Source: Haematobia irritans (Eukaryota; Arthropoda; Insecta; Diptera; Muscidae). Taken from it: a DNA stretch of 64,000 nucleotides. Shown piece after piece: positions 54,949 through 64,000 of the stretch. Within the stretch, counting starts at the first letter, position 1. Each line of letters begins with the position of its first letter. Below the pieces are notes generated by a model that saw only the letters and a program-made list of their open reading frames with translations, did no database searches and had not been told where the DNA came from. Location of the stretch: NCBI RefSeq assembly GCF_050003625.1, contig NC_134398.1, positions 76,337,003 through 76,401,002 on the forward strand, given 5' to 3'. Both the position numbers and the translations under genes were made by a program.

Positions 54949-55519
54949 AAAACAACCCACGCGCAAACATGTCGATACACCCACGCGCAAACACATCGAT
55001 TACGATGACAGGTATCGATTACAGGTAACAATAGAAATATAGGAAAATTTCCTATATTCTAACAAGTGTGTTTCCTTAAGTTTTGAAAGGATTGCATACT
55101 TCTTAGTACGAATGAACTAAAATATTTTTCTATGCCAAGTGTTGTTCGTATGTATGAAAAACTTTCTATTATAAAGGAAGTCGCAATTATCATTTTATGA
55201 GAAATTTTACTAATTTTGAGGAAACTTGGTTTTAGTTCGGATTTCTTTTTATTTTTACGAATGCTTTGTTATCGGTGAATAAAATTTTCTTGTTCAGTAG
55301 TAAATTCTTATACCCAGCGAAGAAAACAGTATGAGTAAAATTCCATGCCTTATTCTAGTTAATGAACTATTCCTAACTGCTTACAGTTTAGGATTTTGTT
55401 TGCTGAAACGAGTAAATTTTATTGTTTCTCACAAAAATTTACATTAATGGTAATAAAATGGATAAACCATATTGGTGAACATTTTTCCCTTTAGTTTCGA
55501 AGGCACTTTTTTCTGGGTG
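54949..55519. other. Right part of the TIR element, copy 2
   Basis: Matches 31282-31605 except for about 244 bases (55098-55341) that copy 1 lacks. Twice-repeated ACCCACGCGCAAACA with ATCGAT words lies at 54956-54995. No gene. Confidence 0.7.
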
Positions 55520-55824
55520 TAGCTACTCTTGTAGCCTGCCGGAATGATCGCTTTCCCAACATTCGTAGCTCCTTCTACATTATACATCTTCCGATTTTTA
55601 GAGCTCCTAGAACGACTCACACTTCTGGAGCGCACACTGTCAACAGCATTCACATAATCCCCCAAGGGGACGCCGCCATTCACCACCTCCACATCATTCT
55701 TCGGACGTTTACGTTGCTCCTTTTCTCTCTCCTTTTTCCTCCTTCTGTTCGAGGCCTCCTTTAGAGACACTGCCTCCCCAGGCGGAGGGGGGTCAAGCAC
55801 AACCCCCTCCATCCACCAACCCAA
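55520..55824 (-). pseudogene. I-like ORF1, N-terminal part (copy 2)
   Basis: Same as 31606-31910 with Trp for Arg at residue 4 (MGWWMEGVV). It keeps the basic and Arg/Ser-rich stretches and stops at the TIR element. Confidence 0.75.
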
Positions 55825-56075
55825 AGTAGAAACAACAACAACCTTCTATTAGCACTTCTCGATATATCCAATGGGATAAAAACAAACAAAGGAAAAGAAA
55901 ACGTTAATTCAACGCCAGTCTTTAATCCCTAAATTATGCCAGTCTCGCAAAAAGAATTCACTAAATTTCACTTTATTTAATGAATGCAGAAACCGCCAAA
56001 ATTTCCAGAATTTTTTCTGTATACACGCGTCGCGAAGATCCGATATTCAGCCGCACAATGACAAATTAATCTTTT
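55825..56075 (-). other. 5' UTR of the I-like LINE (copy 2)
   Basis: Matches 31911-32165, with a 6-base deletion (CTAAATTTCAC instead of CTAAATTTAAATTTCAC near 55960). It joins the satellite at the same base as copy 1. Confidence 0.6.
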
Positions 56076-59000
56076 TAATTTAATTTAATTTAATTTAATT
56101 TAATTTAATTTAATTTAATTTAATTTAATTTAATTTAATTTAATTTAATTTAATTTAATTTAATTCAATTTAATTTAATTTAATTTAATTTAATTTAATT
56201 TAATTTAATTTAATTTAATTTAATTTAATTTAATTTAATTTAATTTAATTTAATTTAATTTAATTTAATTTAATTTAATTTAATTTAATTTAATTTAATT
56301 TAATTTAATTTAATTTAATTTAATTTAATTTAATTTAATTTAATTTAATTTAATTTAATTTAATTTAATTTAATTTAATTTAATTTAATTTAATTTAATT
56401 TAATTTAATTTAATTTAATTTAATTTAATTTAATTTAATTTAATTTAATTTAATTTAATTTAATTTAATTTAATTTAATTTAATTTAATTTAATTTAATT
56501 TAATTTAATTTAATTTAATTTAATTTAATTTAATTTAATTTAATTTAATTTAATTTAATTTAATTTAATTTAATTTAATTTAATTTAATTTAATTTAATT
56601 TAATTTAATTTAATTTAATTTAATTTAATTTAATTTAATTTAATTTAATTTAATTTAATTTAATTTAATTTAATTTAATTTAATTTAATTTAATTTAATT
56701 TAATTTAATTTAATTTAATTTAATTTAATTTAATTTAATTTAATTTAATTTAATTTAATTTAATTTAATTTAATTTAATTTAATTTAATTTAATTTAATT
56801 TAATTTAATTTAATTTAATTTAATTTAATTTAATTTAATTTAATTTAATTTAATTTAATTTAATTTAATTTAATTTAATTTAATTTAATTTAATTTAATT
56901 TAATTTAATTTAATTTAATTTAATTTAATTTAATTTAATTTAATTTAATTTAATTTAATTTAATTTAATTTAATTTAATTTAATTTAATTTAATTTAATT
57001 TAATTTAATTTAATTTAATTTAATTTAATTTAATTTAATTTAATTTAATTTAATTTAATTTAATTTAATTTAATTTAATTTAATTTAATTTAATTTAATT
57101 TAATTTAATTTAATTTAATTTAATTTAATTTAATTTAATTTAATTTAATTTAATTTAATTTAATTTAATTTAATTTAATTTAATTTAATTTAATTTAATT
57201 TAATTTAATTTAATTTAATTTAATTTAATTTAATTTAATTTAATTTAATTTAATTTAATTTAATTTAATTTAATTTAATTTAATTTAATTTAATTTAATT
57301 TAATTTAATTTAATTTAATTTAATTTAATTTAATTTAATTTAATTTAATTTAATTTAATTTAATTTAATTTAATTTAATTTAATTTAATTTAATTTAATT
57401 TAATTTAATTTAATTTAATTTAATTTAATTTAATTTAATTTAATTTAATTTAATTTAATTTAATTTAATTTAATTTAATTTAATTTAATTTAATTTAATT
57501 TAATTTAATTTAATTTAATTTAATTTAATTTAATTTAATTTAATTTAATTTAATTTAATTTAATTTAATTTAATTTAATTTAATTTAATTTAATTTAATT
57601 TAATTTAATTTAATTTAATTTAATTTAATTTAATTTAATTTAATTTAATTTAATTTAATTTAATTTAATTTAATTTAATTTAATTTAATTTAATTTAATT
57701 TAATTTAATTTAATTTAATTTAATTTAATTTAATTTAATTTAATTTAATTTAATTTAATTTAATTTAATTTAATTTAATTTAATTTAATTTAATTTAATT
57801 TAATTTAATTTAATTTAATTTAATTTAATTTAATTTAATTTAATTTAATTTAATTTAATTTAATTTAATTTAATTTAATTTAATTTAATTTAATTTAATT
57901 TAATTTAATTTAATTTAATTTAATTTAATTTAATTTAATTTAATTTAATTTAATTTAATTTAATTTAATTTAATTTAATTTAATTTAATTTAATTTAATT
58001 TAATTTAATTTAATTTAATTTAATTTAATTTAATTTAATTTAATTTAATTTAATTTAATTTAATTTAATTTAATTTAATTTAATTTAATTTAATTTAATT
58101 TAATTTAATTTAATTTAATTTAATTTAATTTAATTTAATTTAATTTAATTTAATTTAATTTAATTTAATTTAATTTAATTTAATTTAATTTAATTTAATT
58201 TAATTTAATTTAATTTAATTTAATTTAATTTAATTTAATTTAATTTAATTTAATTTAATTTAATTTAATTTAATTTAATTTAATTTAATTTAATTTAATT
58301 TAATTTAATTTAATTTAATTTAATTTAATTTAATTTAATTTAATTTAATTTAATTTAATTTAATTTAATTTAATTTAATTTAATTTAATTTAATTTAATT
58401 TAATTTAATTTAATTTAATTTAATTTAATTTAATTTAATTTAATTTAATTTAATTTAATTTAATTTAATTTAATTTAATTTAATTTAATTTAATTTAATT
58501 TAATTTAATTTAATTTAATTTAATTTAATTTAATTTAATTTAATTTAATTTAATTTAATTTAATTTAATTTAATTTAATTTAATTTAATTTAATTTAATT
58601 TAATTTAATTTAATTTAATTTAATTTAATTTAATTTAATTTAATTTAATTTAATTTAATTTAATTTAATTTAATTTAATTTAATTTAATTTAATTTAATT
58701 TAATTTAATTTAATTTAATTTAATTTAATTTAATTTAATTTAATTTAATTTAATTTAATTTAATTTAATTTAATTTAATTTAATTTAATTTAATTTAATT
58801 TAATTTAATTTAATTTAATTTAATTTAATTTAATTTAATTTAATTTAATTTAATTTAATTTAATTTAATTTAATTTAATTTAATTTAATTTAATTTAATT
58901 TAATTTAATTTAATTTAATTTAATTTAATTTAATTTAATTTAATTTAATTTAATTTAATTTAATTTAATTTAATTTAATTTAATTTAATTTAATTTAATT

Positions 59001-62000
59001 TAATTTAATTTAATTTAATTTAATTTAATTTAATTTAATTTAATTTAATTTAATTTAATTTAATTTAATTTAATTTAATTTAATTTAATTTAATTTAATT
59101 TAATTTAATTTAATTTAATTTAATTTAATTTAATTTAATTTAATTTAATTTAATTTAATTTAATTTAATTTAATTTAATTTAATTTAATTTAATTTAATT
59201 TAATTTAATTTAATTTAATTTAATTTAATTTAATTTAATTTAATTTAATTTAATTTAATTTAATTTAATTTAATTTAATTTAATTTAATTTAATTTAATT
59301 TAATTTAATTTAATTTAATTTAATTTAATTTAATTTAATTTAATTTAATTTAATTTAATTTAATTTAATTTAATTTAATTTAATTTAATTTAATTTAATT
59401 TAATTTAATTTAATTTAATTTAATTTAATTTAATTTAATTTAATTTAATTTAATTTAATTTAATTTAATTTAATTTAATTTAATTTAATTTAATTTAATT
59501 TAATTTAATTTAATTTAATTTAATTTAATTTAATTTAATTTAATTTAATTTAATTTAATTTAATTTAATTTAATTTAATTTAATTTAATTTAATTTAATT
59601 TAATTTAATTTAATTTAATTTAATTTAATTTAATTTAATTTAATTTAATTTAATTTAATTTAATTTAATTTAATTTAATTTAATTTAATTTAATTTAATT
59701 TAATTTAATTTAATTTAATTTAATTTAATTTAATTTAATTTAATTTAATTTAATTTAATTTAATTTAATTTAATTTAATTTAATTTAATTTAATTTAATT
59801 TAATTTAATTTAATTTAATTTAATTTAATTTAATTTAATTTAATTTAATTTAATTTAATTTAATTTAATTTAATTTAATTTAATTTAATTTAATTTAATT
59901 TAATTTAATTTAATTTAATTTAATTTAATTTAATTTAATTTAATTTAATTTAATTTAATTTAATTTAATTTAATTTAATTTAATTTAATTTAATTTAATT
60001 TAATTTAATTTAATTTAATTTAATTTAATTTAATTTAATTTAATTTAATTTAATTTAATTTAATTTAATTTAATTTAATTTAATTTAATTTAATTTAATT
60101 TAATTTAATTTAATTTAATTTAATTTAATTTAATTTAATTTAATTTAATTTAATTTAATTTAATTTAATTTAATTTAATTTAATTTAATTTAATTTAATT
60201 TAATTTAATTTAATTTAATTTAATTTAATTTAATTTAATTTAATTTAATTTAATTTAATTTAATTTAATTTAATTTAATTTAATTTAATTTAATTTAATT
60301 TAATTTAATTTAATTTAATTTAATTTAATTTAATTTAATTTAATTTAATTTAATTTAATTTAATTTAATTTAATTTAATTTAATTTAATTTAATTTAATT
60401 TAATTTAATTTAATTTAATTTAATTTAATTTAATTTAATTTAATTTAATTTAATTTAATTTAATTTAATTTAATTTAATTTAATTTAATTTAATTTAATT
60501 TAATTTAATTTAATTTAATTTAATTTAATTTAATTTAATTTAATTTAATTTAATTTAATTTAATTTAATTTAATTTAATTTAATTTAATTTAATTTAATT
60601 TAATTTAATTTAATTTAATTTAATTTAATTTAATTTAATTTAATTTAATTTAATTTAATTTAATTTAATTTAATTTAATTTAATTTAATTTAATTTAATT
60701 TAATTTAATTTAATTTAATTTAATTTAATTTAATTTAATTTAATTTAATTTAATTTAATTTAATTTAATTTAATTTAATTTAATTTAATTTAATTTAATT
60801 TAATTTAATTTAATTTAATTTAATTTAATTTAATTTAATTTAATTTAATTTAATTTAATTTAATTTAATTTAATTTAATTTAATTTAATTTAATTTAATT
60901 TAATTTAATTTAATTTAATTTAATTTAATTTAATTTAATTTAATTTAATTTAATTTAATTTAATTTAATTTAATTTAATTTAATTTAATTTAATTTAATT
61001 TAATTTAATTTAATTTAATTTAATTTAATTTAATTTAATTTAATTTAATTTAATTTAATTTAATTTAATTTAATTTAATTTAATTTAATTTAATTTAATT
61101 TAATTTAATTTAATTTAATTTAATTTAATTTAATTTAATTTAATTTAATTTAATTTAATTTAATTTAATTTAATTTAATTTAATTTAATTTAATTTAATT
61201 TAATTTAATTTAATTTAATTTAATTTAATTTAATTTAATTTAATTTAATTTAATTTAATTTAATTTAATTTAATTTAATTTAATTTAATTTAATTTAATT
61301 TAATTTAATTTAATTTAATTTAATTTAATTTAATTTAATTTAATTTAATTTAATTTAATTTAATTTAATTTAATTTAATTTAATTTAATTTAATTTAATT
61401 TAATTTAATTTAATTTAATTTAATTTAATTTAATAATTTAATTTAATTTAATTTAATTTAATTTAATTTAATTTAATTTAATTTAATTTAATTTAATTTA
61501 ATTTAATTTAATTTAATTTAATTTAATTTAATTTAATTTAATTTAATTTAATTTAATTTAATTTAATTTAATTTAATTTAATTTAATTTAATTTAATTTA
61601 ATTTAATTTAATTTAATTTAATTTAATTTAATTTAATTTAATTTAATTTAATTTAATTTAATTTAATTTAATTTAATTTAATTTAATTTAATTTAATTTA
61701 ATTTAATTTAATTTAATTTAATTTAATTTAATTTAATTTAATTTAATTTAATTTAATTTAATTTAATTTAATTTAATTTAATTTAATTTAATTTAATTTA
61801 ATTTAATTTAATTTAATTTAATTTAATTTAATTTAATTTAATTTAATTTAATTTAATTTAATTTAATTTAATTTAATTTAATTTAATTTAATTTAATTTA
61901 ATTTAATTTAATTTAATTTAATTTAATTTAATTTAATTTAATTTAATTTAATTTAATTTAATTTAATTTAATTTAATTTAATTTAATTTAATTTAATTTA

Positions 62001-64000
62001 ATTTAATTTAATTTAATTTAATTTAATTTAATTTAATTTAATTTAATTTAATTTAATTTAATTTAATTTAATTTAATTTAATTTAATTTAATTTAATTTA
62101 ATTTAATTTAATTTAATTTAATTTAATTTAATTTAATTTAATTTAATTTAATTTAATTTAATTTAATTTAATTTAATTTAATTTAATTTAATTTAATTTA
62201 ATTTAATTTAATTTAATTTAATTTAATTTAATTTAATTTAATTTAATTTAATTTAATTTAATTTAATTTAATTTAATTTAATTTAATTTAATTTAATTTA
62301 ATTTAATTTAATTTAATTTAATTTAATTTAATTTAATTTAATTTAATTTAATTTAATTTAATTTAATTTAATTTAATTTAATTTAATTTAATTTAATTTA
62401 ATTTAATTTAATTTAATTTAATTTAATTTAATTTAATTTAATTTAATTTAATTTAATTTAATTTAATTTAATTTATTTAATTTAATTTAATTTAATTTAA
62501 TTTAATTTAATTTAATTTAATTTAATTTAATTTAATTTAATTTAATTTAATTTAATTTAATTTAATTTAATTTAATTTAATTTAATTTAATTTAATTTAA
62601 TTTAATTTAATTTAATTTAATTTAATTTAATTTAATTTAATTTAATTTAATTTAATTTAATTTAATTTAATTTAATTTAATTTAATTTAATTTAATTTAA
62701 TTTAATTTAATTTAATTTAATTTAATTTAATTTAATTTAATTTAATTTAATTTAATTTAATTTAATTTAATTTAATTTAATTTAATTTAATTTAATTTAA
62801 TTTAATTTAATTTAATTTAATTTAATTTAATTTAATTTAATTTAATTTAATTTAATTTAATTTAATTTAATTTAATTTAATTTAATTTAATTTAATTTAA
62901 TTTAATTTAATTTAATTTAATTTAATTTAATTTAATTTAATTTAATTTAATTTAATTTAATTTAATTTAATTTAATTTAATTTAATTTAATTTAATTTAA
63001 TTTAATTTAATTTAATTTAATTTAATTTAATTTAATTTAATTTAATTTAATTTAATTTAATTTAATTTAATTTAATTTAATTTAATTTAATTTAATTTAA
63101 TTTAATTTAATTTAATTTAATTTAATTTAATTTAATTTAATTTAATTTAATTTAATTTAATTTAATTTAATTTAATTTAATTTAATTTAATTTAATTTAA
63201 TTTAATTTAATTTAATTTAATTTAATTTAATTTAATTTAATTTAATTTAATTTAATTTAATTTAATTTAATTTAATTTAATTTAATTTAATTTAATTTAA
63301 TTTAATTTAATTTAATTTAATTTAATTTAATTTAATTTAATTTAATTTAATTTAATTTAATTTAATTTAATTTAATTTAATTTAATTTAATTTAATTTAA
63401 TTTAATTTAATTTAATTTAATTTAATTTAATTTAATTTAATTTAATTTAATTTAATTTAATTTAATTTAATTTAATTTAATTTAATTTAATTTAATTTAA
63501 TTTAATTTAATTTAATTTAATTTAATTTAATTTAATTTAATTAATTTAATTTAATTTAATTTAATTTAATTTAATTTAATTTAATTTAATTTAATTTAAT
63601 TTAATTTAATTTAATTTAATTTAATTTAATTTAATTTAATTTAATTTAATTAATTTAATTTAATTTAATTTAATTTAATTTAATTTATTTAATTTAATTT
63701 AATTTAATTTAATTTAATTTAATTTAATTTAATTTAATTTAATTTAATTTAATTTAATTTAATTTAATTTAATTTAATTTTAATTTAATTTAATTTAATT
63801 TAATTTAATTTAATTTAATTTAATTTAATTTAATTTAATTTAATTTAATTTAATTTAATTTAATTAATTTAATTTAATTTAATTAATTTAATTTAATTTA
63901 ATTTAATTTAATTTATTTAATTTAATTTAATTTAATTTAATTTAATTTAATTTAATTTAATTTAATTTAATTTAATTTAATTTAATTTAATTTAATTTAA
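56076..64000. repeat. AATTT satellite, array 2 (to window end)
   Basis: About 7.9 kb of (TTTAA)n. One C variant at 56166, then more than 5.2 kb (56167 to about 61433) without any visible change, then single-step indels at about 61434, 62474, 63541, 63650, 63687, 63780, 63865, 63884 and 63915, becoming frequent in the last 500 bases. The array continues beyond the window. Confidence 0.97.

Larger units (their letters stand above)
48667..55519. mobile_element. TIR DNA element with CACCCAG ends in ORF1, copy 2 (expanded)
   Basis: Ends CACCCAGAAAAAAGTG and its complement, with TA outside both (48665-48666 and 55520-55521), as in copy 1. It is 6.85 kb instead of 2.3 kb, mainly because of the insertion at 50545. 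Non-coding apart from the nested LINE. Confidence 0.75.
43947..56075 (-). mobile_element. I-like non-LTR retrotransposon, duplication copy 2
   Basis: Same order and nearly the same sequence as 24541-32165, offset by 19,358-19,406 over the coding part. It differs by two small deletions in ORF2 (48 bp in sum), an extra C near 46430, loss of one 153-bp repeat unit, one extra GACG, a 4.4-kb insertion (50545-54948) and about 244 bases at 55098-55341 absent from copy 1. The match runs on into the satellite beyond 56076. Confidence 0.88.

Noticed and set aside
32166..64000. Satellite as a pure assembly artefact
   Set aside because: The gypsy insertion keeps the array phase with a 4-bp duplication, and variants repeat at fixed spacing, so the arrays are real; only their lengths are doubtful.

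Overview
The window is a gene-poor, repeat-saturated piece of a dipteran nuclear genome, most likely pericentromeric or otherwise heterochromatic DNA of a muscoid (calyptrate) fly. The reasons are the fly-type non-LTR families (Jockey-, I- and CR1/L2-like), copia- and gypsy-like elements, a tRNA-derived SINE, repeats starting CAAGTATATACGGCCGTAAG with GTCY-type microsatellites, a 29-bp minisatellite built on TTCTATAGAAATAAAA, and about 13.4 kb (21%) of pure AATTT satellite. The order-level call is firm; the family-level call is an inference. No bacterial-type features are present.

Layout. 1-12.2 kb is a decayed copia-like element (gag knuckle, protease, integrase, RT, RNase H on +) split by a Jockey-like LINE (1605-4852) and by a 6.3-kb AT-rich insertion (about 5685-12030). 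That insertion holds a TATACCC-ended repeat element (about 6344-10824), which in turn holds a CR1/L2-like LINE with only one stop in ORF2 (6994-10088). 12.4-13.2 kb (-) is the one plausible host or domesticated gene: a BED zinc finger plus hAT-type segment ending at a consensus GTAAGT donor, so the copia nest probably lies in its first intron. 13964-21168 is a 7.2-kb TIR-flanked composite without transposase; it contains a 1.4-kb TIR element and two 242-bp MITEs in opposite orientation, each with 32-bp perfect TIRs and 3-bp target duplications. 21.2-23.4 kb is a LINE fragment holding a SINE, flanked by direct copies of a dispersed repeat. 23661-24540 is a MITE with inverted ends of about 108 bp.

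24.5-32.2 kb and 43.9-56.2 kb are two copies of one segmental duplication. Each holds an I-like LINE (ORF1, ORF2 with endonuclease, RT and RNase H, - strand) whose ORF1 is split by a TA-flanked TIR element, which itself carries tandem-repeat elements. They share the same disabling lesions. Copy 2 has an extra 4.4-kb insertion that contains a CR1/Jockey-group LINE with a 763-codon open frame; copy 1 is the empty site. Between the copies, an AATTT array is interrupted by a young gypsy element (35184-41010): identical 171-bp LTRs, a primer site matching tRNA-Trp, a CHCC Gag box, an A-AAA-AAA frameshift site and a pol gene split by a 1.6-kb insertion. 56.1-64.0 kb is satellite to the window edge.

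The genes do not form a pathway. The coding parts belong to separate selfish elements, and most of the information lies in the nesting order. The strongest new-looking observations are a covarying hairpin in the 3' UTRs of two related LINEs, the duplication that carries a satellite variant at the same offset, and the empty/filled site pair that defines the ends of one repeat family.
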